Part shown: piece by piece, positions 6,578-14,307 of the stretch
Numbering within the stretch: the stretch's first letter is position 1
How the letters are laid out: the number at the start of each line of letters is the position of its first letter
Source: Ignavibacteria bacterium
GTDB lineage: Bacteria; Bacteroidota; Ignavibacteria; Ignavibacteriales; Melioribacteraceae
DNA: 15,498 nucleotides
NCBI GenBank assembly: GCA_027347805.1
Contig: DAIEQP010000322.1
Coordinates: 1-15,498, forward strand
Direction of reading: 5' to 3'
Program-made: the position numbers and the translations under genes
The notes under the pieces: model-generated
The model's input: the letters and a program-made list of their open reading frames with translations, nothing else
The model's database searches: none
Told to the model about the DNA's origin: nothing

Positions 6578-8026
6578 TTGAAAAAACTCCTGATCATATC
6601 TCTCGTTTTAACATCATTGCTGAATGCGCAATCCGTTTTGCGTTGGGGTGCAGATGGAAGCGGAGGTGCTCCTTATGTTTTTGCCGACCCGAGAAATCCA
6701 AGTCAATATATAGGTTACGAAAAAGATATTGCCGATTCGTTAGCGGTATATATGAATATGAAAGCCGAATATATTCCTACTGATTGGGAGAGTTTAATCG
6801 CATCGCTTCACCGTGGTGAATTTGATGTAATACTAAACGGTTTGGAACCAACCTCCGATCGTGAGAAAGAAATTCTTTTTAGCAAACCATATTATGTTTA
6901 TCAAATGATTTTAACTGTTCGTAAAGAGGAGCAGAAAATCAAATCGTTGGCAGACTGCAAAAAGCTTGGAATCGAAGTTGGTACTTTAGTAAACAGCGCT
7001 ATGTCCCGCGTTCTTGAAAACGAAAAAATAAAATTGAGAGGTTATCAGGATGTAGTTGGTGCCTACCAGGATTTAGAGCTTGGAAGAATCGATGCAATAT
7101 TAATGGATGATCCTGCGGAAATGTATTATGCAAGAAGCAATCCAAAATTGAAATGGGCTTGCGAACCATTCAATCCGGGCTATTTCATTATTGGAATTAA
7201 CAAAAATGATTTTACCACAAAACAAAAAATTGATGTTGCTTTAGAAAAAATCATTAATAATGGAACGATCGAAAAAATTCTGCGGAACTGGGGAATGTGG
7301 AGTGAAGCGCAGAATAAATTGAAAACTGTTGCCAGTGTAGATGTTATAAAGAAAAGTTTTAATTGGAACGAAGGACTTCTCCGCTTGTTTCATGCAGCAT
7401 TAATTACTGTTCTGCTTGCATTCGGGGCAATGATAATTGCTGTTGTCCTTGGTCTGCCACTTTCATTCGGTCAAACCAGCGGTCCCAGGTTTGTGAGAAT
7501 TCTTTGTACAACATACATTGAATTTTTTAGAGGCACTCCGGTTATTGTTCAACTTTTGTTTCTTTATTTCGGTCTCCCGGTTATAGGAATTGCACTTCCT
7601 GGATGGTTAACTGCATTAATTGGTCTTGGATTGAATTATGCTGCTTACGAATCTCAAATTTATCGTTCTGCATTTGAAGCAATACCAAGAAGGCAATGGG
7701 ATGTAGCTTATTCTTTGGGAATGAGACCTCTGCTTGCGTTTAGAAGAATAATTTTTCCTCAGGCAATTAGAATTGCTCTTCCGCCAATGACAAATGATTT
7801 TGTTGCATTATTTAAAGATACATCTGCTGCATTTGCAATTGCAGTTTGGGAACTTGCTACTGCATACCGTGAACTCGCAAATGCAACACAAAGTTATCTA
7901 TTGCTCGGGGCTGTTGTTTCACTGTTTTACCTGGCGATGAGTTTACCGCTTGCTCATTTAGCACGTAAACTTGAAGATAAAATGAAAAGAAAAAGTTCAC
8001 GCGAAGTTTCAAAAGGCTGGCAATGA
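6578..8026 (+). CDS. Polar amino-acid ABC importer: fused substrate-binding protein and permease
   Basis: This 482-residue fusion forms the periplasmic receptor and membrane channel of an amino-acid importer. After a signal peptide or first membrane segment (1-17, ending LNA|Q) comes an SBP_bac_3-type binding domain (about 20-245; GYEKDIADSLAVYM and DVILNGLEPTSDR are typical). The HisM/GlnP-type permease follows (about 268-465), with four to five hydrophobic segments, EFFRGTPVIVQLLFLYFGLP (315-334) and the EAA loop starting at E367 with G381 and P394. The EAA loop docks the ATPase encoded next. In many bacteria these two domains are separate proteins. The start is TTG: TAA at 6575-6577 is immediately upstream in frame, and only this TTG retains the signal peptide. 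There is no SD. The ATPase gene overlaps the last 4 bp. Substrate specificity (Gln, His, Arg, cystine) cannot be told. Confidence 0.9.
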   Translation: MKKLLIISLVLTSLLNAQSVLRWGADGSGGAPYVFADPRNPSQYIGYEKDIADSLAVYMNMKAEYIPTDWESLIASLHRGEFDVILNGLEPTSDREKEILFSKPYYVYQMILTVRKEEQKIKSLADCKKLGIEVGTLVNSAMSRVLENEKIKLRGYQDVVGAYQDLELGRIDAILMDDPAEMYYARSNPKLKWACEPFNPGYFIIGINKNDFTTKQKIDVALEKIINNGTIEKILRNWGMWSEAQNKLKTVASVDVIKKSFNWNEGLLRLFHAALITVLLAFGAMIIAVVLGLPLSFGQTSGPRFVRILCTTYIEFFRGTPVIVQLLFLYFGLPVIGIALPGWLTALIGLGLNYAAYESQIYRSAFEAIPRRQWDVAYSLGMRPLLAFRRIIFPQAIRIALPPMTNDFVALFKDTSAAFAIAVWELATAYRELANATQSYLLLGAVVSLFYLAMSLPLAHLARKLEDKMKRKSSREVSKGWQ

Positions 8027-8757
8027 TTCGCATTGAAGGATTAAATAAACATATTAATGGACATCACATTCTTAAAGATGTGAATCTCGAAATTCCTGAA
8101 GGGAAAGTCTGCGGTGTTATTGGTGTTTCAGGCAGCGGTAAAACTACTTTGCTGATGTGCCTCTGCGGATTACTGGAATTTGAGAAAGGAAAAATTCAGA
8201 TTAACTCGTTGAATATTGATCCTTCAACATATCGCAATGATATGGAAAGAATTTGGAAACTCCGGAGAGAAACCGGTGTTGTTTTCCAGCATTTATATTT
8301 GTTTCCTCATTTGTCCGCACTTGGAAATATAATTGAAGCCCCTGTTCATGTGCTTAAAACTCCAAGAGCACAAGCTATTGAAGAAGCCATGAATCTACTT
8401 CGTCAGGTTGGCCTTGATCATTCTGCATACAAATATCCTGATGAACTTTCAGGGGGTGAACAGCAAAGAATTGCAATATGCCGTGCGCTTGCAATGAAAC
8501 CACAAGTATTATTTCTTGATGAACCAACAAGTGCATTGGATCCACAAAGAAGTTCAGATATAAGAAACGTATTGATGGATTTTGTTAAAGAAGGAAGAAC
8601 CCTAGTAATCGTTTCTCACTCAATTAATTTTTTAAAGGGACTTGCAGATTATCTTGCCTATATGGAAAGCGGTGAGCTAGTTGAATTCGGAAGCGCTTCG
8701 GAATTAATTGCCTCTCCACAAGATGAACGAACCAAAATGTTTCTCGAACATTTTTAA
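8023..8757 (+). CDS. Polar amino-acid ABC importer, ATP-binding protein (GlnQ-like)
   Basis: This 244-residue cytoplasmic ATPase powers the importer encoded just upstream. All ABC motifs are intact: Walker A GVSGSGKTT (34-42), Q-loop Q89, signature LSGGEQQR (142-149), Walker B VLFLDEP (162-168) followed by the D-loop SALD, and switch His H199. The length is usual for the GlnQ/HisP family. The ATG overlaps the stop of the fused receptor-permease gene (ATGA at 8023-8026), so the two are translationally coupled and produced together. No terminator is obvious downstream before the next promoter. Confidence 0.93.
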   Translation: MIRIEGLNKHINGHHILKDVNLEIPEGKVCGVIGVSGSGKTTLLMCLCGLLEFEKGKIQINSLNIDPSTYRNDMERIWKLRRETGVVFQHLYLFPHLSALGNIIEAPVHVLKTPRAQAIEEAMNLLRQVGLDHSAYKYPDELSGGEQQRIAICRALAMKPQVLFLDEPTSALDPQRSSDIRNVLMDFVKEGRTLVIVSHSINFLKGLADYLAYMESGELVEFGSASELIASPQDERTKMFLEHF

Positions 8758-8817
8758 TTCAGCAATAATTGACTCTCAAATAGAATTCCTTGGTATTCAT
8801 GTTCGAATCTACAGCAC

Positions 8818-8848
8818 TTGAATTTAGGGATTTCTAAACTTAGTTTTG
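8818..8848 (+). promoter_or_regulatory. Strong candidate promoter of the cytidylate-kinase-like gene
   Basis: TTG (8818-8820), a 20-nt spacer and TAGTTTTG (8841-8848) match the Bacteroidetes -33/-7 consensus exactly. Transcription would begin near 8855. The leader would be only about 45 nt long and would consist almost entirely of the SD-sequestering hairpin at 8868-8894. This is the best promoter match I found in the window. Confidence 0.5.
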
Positions 8849-8867
8849 ATATAGAATTTCATCAGTT

Positions 8868-8897
8868 CCTCCTTCAAACCCTTAAACAAGGAGGTTT
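8868..8897 (+). promoter_or_regulatory. SD-sequestering leader hairpin (candidate RNA thermometer or translational switch)
   Basis: AAGGAGG (8888-8894), the only full SD in the window, lies 6 nt before the ATG at 8901. Its perfect complement CCTCCTT lies at 8868-8874, separated by a 13-nt loop, so a 7-bp hairpin would hide the ribosome binding site. A second, mutually exclusive fold pairs AAACC (8876-8880) with GGTTT (8893-8897) and CTT (8881-8883) with AAG (8888-8890) around a 4-nt loop, and also covers the SD. No T-run follows, so it is not a terminator. No known riboswitch aptamer is visible. Confidence 0.5.
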
Positions 8898-8900
8898 AAA

Positions 8901-9644
8901 ATGAAAATAGTAAGCAGCTACGAAAAAGCCCGCGATTATATCGGTCGACATTCTCTCGAAGATGAAAGATTAAAAAAAAGAAAACAAAATCCAGGACCTA
9001 TAATTACTATCTCTCGTGAGACTGGAATTGGAGCGGCGGCAATTTGTGAAAAGCTAACCGATTATTTTAATCAACGCGCAATTGAGCACTACAATGACTG
9101 GACCTATTTTGACCGCGGATTAATGGAAAAAGTAATGGAGGATCATCATCTGCCCGAGCATTTTAGAAAATTTATTGATGATGAAAAACCCATTAAAATC
9201 GATTCCTGGTTCAGTGAAATGATGGGAATTTCACCATCCAAACTTTCTGTTGTAAGAAAAACTACTCAAACAATACTTAAACTTGCAGAGTACGGAAATT
9301 CAATTTTTGTTGGAAGAGGGTCGACAATAATTACATCGGGCATGCCGAAATCTTTTCATTTAAGATTGATTGCCCCACTTAATTACAGGATTGATAACGC
9401 ACTTAAACTTTATGATTATGACCGCAAAACAACCATTGAGTTTATCAAGCAGGAAGATGAATCAAGAAAAAATTACGTATCAAAATATTTCCACAAAAAC
9501 ATTGAAGACCCGCTGCTCTACCATGCTGTAATCAATACTTACCTGCTTGGCTTCGATGAAATTGCGGAAATGATTGGGCAATGCGTAATTAAAAAGTATC
9601 CTCAATTTTTCCAGTCCCCTTTTAGAACAACGGTTTATCAGTAA
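8901..9644 (+). CDS. Cytidylate-kinase-like family protein with degenerate P-loop
   Basis: This 247-residue cytoplasmic protein has the layout of the cytidylate-kinase-like family (Cytidylate_kin2), distinct from true Cmk. The N-terminal ITISRETGIGAAAICEKL (about 35-52) stands where the family has ISREYGSGG and kinases have a Walker A. The Lys of GxxGxGK[ST] is absent. The segment YFDRGLMEKV (69-78), the central FVGRGSTIITSG (136-147) and the following LRLIAPLNYRI (154-164) are family-like. ESRKNYVSKYF (187-197) is a likely lid. The role of this family is poorly defined; nucleotide phosphorylation is not shown by the sequence. The gene has its own promoter, a strong SD and a terminator, so it seems to be a single-gene unit with translational control. 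C-terminal residues 235-247 show no family feature. Confidence 0.75.
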   Translation: MKIVSSYEKARDYIGRHSLEDERLKKRKQNPGPIITISRETGIGAAAICEKLTDYFNQRAIEHYNDWTYFDRGLMEKVMEDHHLPEHFRKFIDDEKPIKIDSWFSEMMGISPSKLSVVRKTTQTILKLAEYGNSIFVGRGSTIITSGMPKSFHLRLIAPLNYRIDNALKLYDYDRKTTIEFIKQEDESRKNYVSKYFHKNIEDPLLYHAVINTYLLGFDEIAEMIGQCVIKKYPQFFQSPFRTTVYQ

Positions 9645-9683
9645 GCATGTCAAAACCGTTAGTTACTAAATTGTGAATTAAAA

Positions 9684-9719
9684 TAAGAGCAAGAAATTAT
9701 TATCTTGCTCTTACTTTTT
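9684..9719 (+). terminator. Rho-independent terminator
   Basis: An 11-bp perfect stem, TAAGAGCAAGA (9684-9694) with TCTTGCTCTTA (9703-9713), encloses an 8-nt loop. C and then five T (9715-9719) follow. It ends the cytidylate-kinase-like transcript and separates it from the serine hydrolase gene. Confidence 0.85.
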
Positions 9720-9749
9720 GTAACAATCCCAAAATTAACAGGTATATAA

Positions 9750-11243
9750 ATGAAAAAAAGATTCTTAGTAATTATAGTTTTTCAATTTCTGTTTTTCAGT
9801 TTCTCATTTTCACAGCAGGAAAAAATTCAAAAAATAGACACCTACATTCAATCGGCAATGAAAGAATGGAAAATGCCCGGCTTTGCAGTTGCAATCGTTA
9901 AAAATGATTCCATTGTTTTTGCAAAAGGTTATGGTGTGAAAGACATAAGAACAAATGAACCCGTTAATGAAAATACTTTGTTTATGATTGCATCCTGCAC
10001 AAAAGCCTTTACAACCGCGGCACTTTCTATTCTTGTTGATCAGGGAAAAATTAAATGGGAAGATCCTGTAACAAAATATCTTCCCAACTTTCAGATGTAC
10101 GATCCCTGGGTAACAAAACAAATGATGATAAAAGATTTGGTTACACATAGAAGCGGACTTGAAACTTTTAGCGGTGATATTCTTTGGTTAGGTTCAACTT
10201 ATGATTCAAAAGAAGTAATCCGCCGATCACAATTTCTAAAGCCGACATCGAGTTTCCGCAGTAAATATGGATATCAAAACATAATGTTCAGTGTTGCAGG
10301 ATCAATTGTTCCTGCTGTTACTGATACAACCTGGGGTGAATATATTAATGCACATATTTTTAAACCATTGGGAATGGATAATAGTGTTACTTCAATTTCA
10401 GAGATGAAAGAAAACGGCAACTTCGCATTTCCTCACAAAATTTTAAAAGGTAATGTAATTCCCTACAACGATTTCTGGTCGATAGAATCCGTTGCTCCTG
10501 CAGGTGCAATTAATTCATCAGTCGCCGATATGTCTCAATGGTTAAGACTTCAGTTAAGAAAAGGAAAATTCAATGGTAAACAAATTTTTAGTGAGCAGCA
10601 GTCGAATGAAATGTGGTCCAATCAAATGGCAATTGGAAACAGTAATTACGGACTTGGATGGTTTATAAGATACTGGAACGGCAAAAAGCTTTTAAATCAT
10701 GGCGGAGGAATGCCCGGTATGATTAGCGATGTTTCAATCCTTCCTGAAGAAAATGTTGGTCTTGTAATTTTAAGTAATGCAGAATCCGGAATGGTAACTG
10801 CTATCCGCAATTATGTTCTGGAAGTATTAATCAATAAAGAGCCTAAAGATTGGAGCAAAATTATGCTCGACGGCTGGCAAAAAAGAGAAGAAAATTTTGA
10901 AACGGAAAATAAACGGCGTGAAGAAGTAAGAGTAAAAGATACAAAACCCTCGCTTCCACTTGAAAAATTCTGCGGAACATATGAAGATAAAATGTATGGG
11001 AAAGCTGAGGTAACCTTAAAGGATGGTGAACTTTATTTACAGTTTTTGCCTTCTCCATTTTTAAGAGGAAAACTGCATCACTACCACTTCGATACATTTT
11101 ATATTGATTGGGAAGATGACTTTTTGACCCGCGGCTGGATAAAATTCGACATGAATTTTGATGCGACAATAAAAAAATTCACTATTGAAGTGCCAAACTC
11201 TCCGGATTTTATTTTTACAGAATTATTGTTTGAAAAGAAATGA
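9750..11243 (+). CDS. Secreted serine hydrolase, beta-lactamase/penicillin-binding fold, with C-terminal DUF3471-like domain
   Basis: This 497-residue protein has a signal peptide (1-21, ending SFS|QQ) and acts in the periplasm or outside the cell. The class C beta-lactamase-related fold (about 25-360) carries SxxK as S82-C-T-K85 (nucleophile Ser82), YxN as Y175-Q-N177 and HGG at 317-319 in place of KTG. Such proteins are esterases, D-amino-acid peptidases or carboxypeptidases; the HGG form is common outside true beta-lactamases, so drug resistance should not be assumed. A charged linker (about 376-398) leads to a beta-rich domain (about 400-495, from LEKFCGTYEDKMYGKAEV), typical of the DUF3471 domain. 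A weak SD (ACAGG) lies 7 nt before the ATG. The PorV/PorQ-like gene starts 10 bp downstream, so the two likely share an mRNA. Confidence 0.88.
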   Translation: MKKRFLVIIVFQFLFFSFSFSQQEKIQKIDTYIQSAMKEWKMPGFAVAIVKNDSIVFAKGYGVKDIRTNEPVNENTLFMIASCTKAFTTAALSILVDQGKIKWEDPVTKYLPNFQMYDPWVTKQMMIKDLVTHRSGLETFSGDILWLGSTYDSKEVIRRSQFLKPTSSFRSKYGYQNIMFSVAGSIVPAVTDTTWGEYINAHIFKPLGMDNSVTSISEMKENGNFAFPHKILKGNVIPYNDFWSIESVAPAGAINSSVADMSQWLRLQLRKGKFNGKQIFSEQQSNEMWSNQMAIGNSNYGLGWFIRYWNGKKLLNHGGGMPGMISDVSILPEENVGLVILSNAESGMVTAIRNYVLEVLINKEPKDWSKIMLDGWQKREENFETENKRREEVRVKDTKPSLPLEKFCGTYEDKMYGKAEVTLKDGELYLQFLPSPFLRGKLHHYHFDTFYIDWEDDFLTRGWIKFDMNFDATIKKFTIEVPNSPDFIFTELLFEKK

Positions 11244-11253
11244 AAGAACTTCG

Positions 11254-12360
11254 ATGAAAAAGATATTTATAATTTTCACCATAACGATTCTCTATTCGGT
11301 TAATTTTGCTCAGGAAAATTATCCGGGTTATTTATACTTCGGAACTTCTCTTGACATGATCACAAATCCAGCCAGCATTGTGATGGGAGAATCGTTTGTT
11401 GCAAATCCAAATAATGTTTCTTCATTTATCGAAAATCCTGCAAACCTGTCCCCTTCCAAACATTTAGGAATATATTATAACTACCGTTCGCACGATTGGT
11501 CGGAAGCTGCTAAGAATTTCAATTTTACTTCTGTCGGAATTTCTACACACACCGGCTGGGGAATGCTGGGATTTAATATGAGCCAATTTTCAACTGGGAC
11601 CAACTCAATTAATTTTTACTCCGACCTGATATCGAAAGAAATAAACAGGACTTATCAACTCTCTCTATCAAAAGCAGTTTTTAAAAATTTATTTGTTGGT
11701 GCATCTCTAAAAATATTTAACCATTCAAAAACCGGAGACAGATTCTCCGGCGGTATTGAATCAAACAATGCTTATCTAATTGATTTAGGGTTTAGATATA
11801 ACATTTCTCTGGGGATTGCAACTCACTTTCAGAATGAACTGAATATTGGAACTGCGATACAAAATTTTGGAACCGACTATAAAGAACAGAACTCATTTTT
11901 CTCTGACAATTACTATTTAGTTCGCTTACCAAAATTTTTCAAAATAGGATTTGCCTACAGTTTCGAGTTCAAAAATGAATCGGGCACATCAGATTTCGAA
12001 GGCACAATTACCGGTCAGTATAAAAATTTACTCAACCCTTTTGAAGATGGAAAATTTGATGTTGATTATTGGGGCGCAGGGTTAGAATTGTTAGTGAAAA
12101 ATATCTTTTGCGCAAGGGTTGGTTTTATCCAGACTCCTGAACGCTGGCTTTTTTATGAGCGAGCAAAACCGATTTTAAGATATGGGTTCGGGCTCATTGT
12201 TCCATTTGAAAAACTTGGGATTAAAATTCCGTTATTAGTTTCGGTTGATTATTCATTCATACCGATTAATTCAAATTCCTCAAACCAGGAAGGTTTTTCG
12301 GCAAACAATATGCTTTATGCAATTGGGTTATCTGTTCGTTACAAAAGTGTTTTTTTCTGA
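11254..12360 (+). CDS. PorV/PorQ-like outer-membrane beta-barrel protein
   Basis: This 368-residue protein has a signal peptide (about 1-16, ending NFA|Q) and a beta-rich body. Near its N-terminus, IVMGESFVANPNNVSSFIENPANLS aligns by eye with the family hallmark of PorV/PorQ (and, more loosely, FadL) barrels, in which a small-residue MGG segment leads to NPA(G/N)L. PorV proteins act in type IX secretion, but many PorV/PorQ paralogues have unknown roles, and no other type IX gene is seen here. The frame is open from 11185, inside the preceding gene. I chose the ATG at 11254 because it starts a standard MKK signal peptide 10 bp after the upstream stop. There is no SD. Translation coupled to the serine hydrolase gene is plausible. 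Family placement is moderate; outer-membrane barrel is likely. Confidence 0.68.
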   Translation: MKKIFIIFTITILYSVNFAQENYPGYLYFGTSLDMITNPASIVMGESFVANPNNVSSFIENPANLSPSKHLGIYYNYRSHDWSEAAKNFNFTSVGISTHTGWGMLGFNMSQFSTGTNSINFYSDLISKEINRTYQLSLSKAVFKNLFVGASLKIFNHSKTGDRFSGGIESNNAYLIDLGFRYNISLGIATHFQNELNIGTAIQNFGTDYKEQNSFFSDNYYLVRLPKFFKIGFAYSFEFKNESGTSDFEGTITGQYKNLLNPFEDGKFDVDYWGAGLELLVKNIFCARVGFIQTPERWLFYERAKPILRYGFGLIVPFEKLGIKIPLLVSVDYSFIPINSNSSNQEGFSANNMLYAIGLSVRYKSVFF

Positions 12361-12388
12361 TTAAGTTATTGTATTTACATTATTAAAA

Positions 12389-12419
12389 GAGACGAACTGA
12401 TTTCCTTCTGATTCGTCTC
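12389..12419 (+). terminator. Hairpin between the PorV-like and M61 genes (weak terminator)
   Basis: GAGACGAA (12389-12396) pairs perfectly with TTCGTCTC (12412-12419) around a 15-nt loop. On the plus strand only AATTTATG follows, a poor T-run. On the minus strand TTTTAAT follows, but no minus-strand gene would need it. It may be a weak or bidirectional terminator or an mRNA-processing hairpin. Confidence 0.45.
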
Positions 12420-12455
12420 AATTTATGTTCTTCCAACATATTTCCGGGATTCTCA

Positions 12456-14222
12456 ATGAAAAATATCAAATTCATCTCTATAGCAATTATTGTATTTGTT
12501 TCCGCATCTTTTGCCCAGCAGAAGTTTTTTGTAAATCTAAATGACCGTGCTGATGATTTATTCAAAGTAACTTTGATTCCTTCAAATCTTACGGATGAAA
12601 ACAAAATTTTTCAATTTGCCTCAACTGCACCCGGAACATACCAATTAATGGATATTGGAAGATATGTAAGAACATTCAAAGCAATTGATGAAACAGGAAA
12701 TGAAATTGCATCGAGGCAGATCTCAACGAATCAATGGGAAATTGAGGAACCGGCAAAAGTTAAAAAAATTTATTACACAATTGCTGAAACATGGGATACG
12801 CCTGTTGACAAGAATATGGTTTATGCAATGAGCGGAACTTCTTTGGAAAATGACCATGCGGTAATTAATGGCCAGGCAGTCTTTGGATACTTTCATGGTA
12901 AACAAAAGGATTCTATTTATATAAAATTAGATTACCCAAATGATTGGATTGTAGGAACAGCGCTTGCGAAAAACAATAACGGATTTTATGCTGCCAAAGA
13001 TTATGATGAAGTTGTTGATTCACCAATCATGCTTGGTGTACTGACAAAGAGCTCGCAAAAAATTGAGAATACCACAATTGATGTTTATTCATATTCTAAG
13101 ACCGGCAAAATCAACGCAGATGGTTTATTCTCTATACTTGAAGATATTCTAAATGCTACAAGTCAATTCACAAATGGACTTCCTGTCGATCACTATACAT
13201 TTCTTTTCCATTTTGAAAAAATGACAATGGGTGCCTGGGAACATAATTTTAGTTCTTTTTATGTTTTCGGCGAGGCTGATATAACAGAACAATTTGCACA
13301 GCAGATTAAATCTATTGCAGCTCACGAATTCTACCATATTGTAACGCCATTAAATATTCATAGTGAACTGGTAAACAATTTTAATTATGAAAAGCCGGTC
13401 ATGTCCCAGCATCTTTGGCTCTATGAGGGAACAACCGAATGGGCTGCAAATATTCTTCAGCTTCGAGATTATATTATTACACTTGATGAATTTTTAGGAG
13501 AAATGAAACAAAAATTAGCAATGAATGATTATTATGATCAATCCATTTCTCTAGTTGATCTCTCTTTATCATCAACAGAAAAACAAGATCAATATCCAAA
13601 TATTTATCAGAAGGGAGCTGTTGTTGCAACACTACTGGATATCCGACTTCTTGAATTATCCAAAGGAACAAGGGGCTACAGAGAAGTCATTAATCAATTA
13701 TATAAAGATTTTGGTGTAAATAAATCTTTTAGCGAAAAAGATTTTTTCAGCGAATTTGTAAAACGTACTTACCCGGAAATAGAAGATTTTATTAATCGAT
13801 ACATAAAAGGCACAGATAAATTACCAGTTGAAGAATACTTTGCCAAACTGGGCATTCAGTATAAAGAAAACATTGGAGTAGATAGTTCGAAAATTTCTCT
13901 CGGATTTGGTCTTGGTGTGAAGGATGGTAAAATTGCAGTAACATCTGTTACAATGCCCGAAGAAAATGGCGTTAAAACAGATGATATTATATTAAAAGCA
14001 AATGGAGAAGAAGTTAATCTGCAGAATGCCCAATCCAGGTTTAGTTACATCAGTAAATTAAAAGTTGGTGATACAGTTGATCTGACTGTTTCAAGAAAAG
14101 GAGAAACAAAAGAAATTAAAATAACAATGCAACCCAGAAAAATTCGTCATCAATTCAAAGTGCTTGAAAATGCTACCGAAGAACAGCTCGCATTAAGAAG
14201 CGCGTGGATGAAAAACTTTTAA
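12456..14222 (+). CDS. Secreted M61-type metallopeptidase with C-terminal PDZ domain
   Basis: This 588-residue protein has a signal peptide (1-20, ending SFA|QQ). A beta-rich N-terminal domain (about 22-200) is followed by the peptidase domain (about 205-455) with HEFYH (H290-E291-H294) and LYEGTTEW giving the third zinc ligand E324. The HExxH...(W/L)xxEG layout and the beta-rich start fit the M61 glycyl-aminopeptidase family. The C-terminal domain (about 470-560) has the PDZ pattern LGFGLGVKDG...VKTDDIILKANGEEV...LKVGDTVDLTVSRKG, used for binding peptide ends. All zinc ligands are intact, so activity is likely; substrate unknown. It is probably soluble in the periplasm or exported. No SD precedes the ATG. 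The gene is 95 bp after the PorV-like gene, with a hairpin between. Confidence 0.87.
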   Translation: MKNIKFISIAIIVFVSASFAQQKFFVNLNDRADDLFKVTLIPSNLTDENKIFQFASTAPGTYQLMDIGRYVRTFKAIDETGNEIASRQISTNQWEIEEPAKVKKIYYTIAETWDTPVDKNMVYAMSGTSLENDHAVINGQAVFGYFHGKQKDSIYIKLDYPNDWIVGTALAKNNNGFYAAKDYDEVVDSPIMLGVLTKSSQKIENTTIDVYSYSKTGKINADGLFSILEDILNATSQFTNGLPVDHYTFLFHFEKMTMGAWEHNFSSFYVFGEADITEQFAQQIKSIAAHEFYHIVTPLNIHSELVNNFNYEKPVMSQHLWLYEGTTEWAANILQLRDYIITLDEFLGEMKQKLAMNDYYDQSISLVDLSLSSTEKQDQYPNIYQKGAVVATLLDIRLLELSKGTRGYREVINQLYKDFGVNKSFSEKDFFSEFVKRTYPEIEDFINRYIKGTDKLPVEEYFAKLGIQYKENIGVDSSKISLGFGLGVKDGKIAVTSVTMPEENGVKTDDIILKANGEEVNLQNAQSRFSYISKLKVGDTVDLTVSRKGETKEIKITMQPRKIRHQFKVLENATEEQLALRSAWMKNF

Positions 14223-14307
14223 TGGCAAACAATAGGCGCTTTATTTACTTTTATTAAGGCATTAGTTTGCAATTGTGTTAGAGGTGAAAATGTGTTCAGA
14301 GGTATCT

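Noticed and set aside
8799..8815. GTTCGAATC resembling the T-arm of a tRNA
   Set aside because: The flanking bases do not form the 5-bp T stem, and no acceptor, anticodon or D arm is visible around it.
9750..11243. Serine hydrolase as an antibiotic-resistance beta-lactamase
   Set aside because: It has SxxK and YxN but HGG in place of KTG, a signal peptide and a DUF3471-like tail, which fit the broad esterase/peptidase group and not a known resistance enzyme.
11185..11253. Upstream extension of the PorV/PorQ-like gene by 23 codons into the serine hydrolase gene
   Set aside because: The ATG at 11254 starts a normal MKK signal peptide just after the preceding stop; the longer form would bury it behind an overlapping, uncharacteristic leader.
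14225..14270. GCAAAC/GTTTGC inverted repeat after the M61 gene, considered as a terminator
   Set aside because: The 6-bp stem encloses a 34-nt loop and no T-run follows, so it does not look like an intrinsic terminator.
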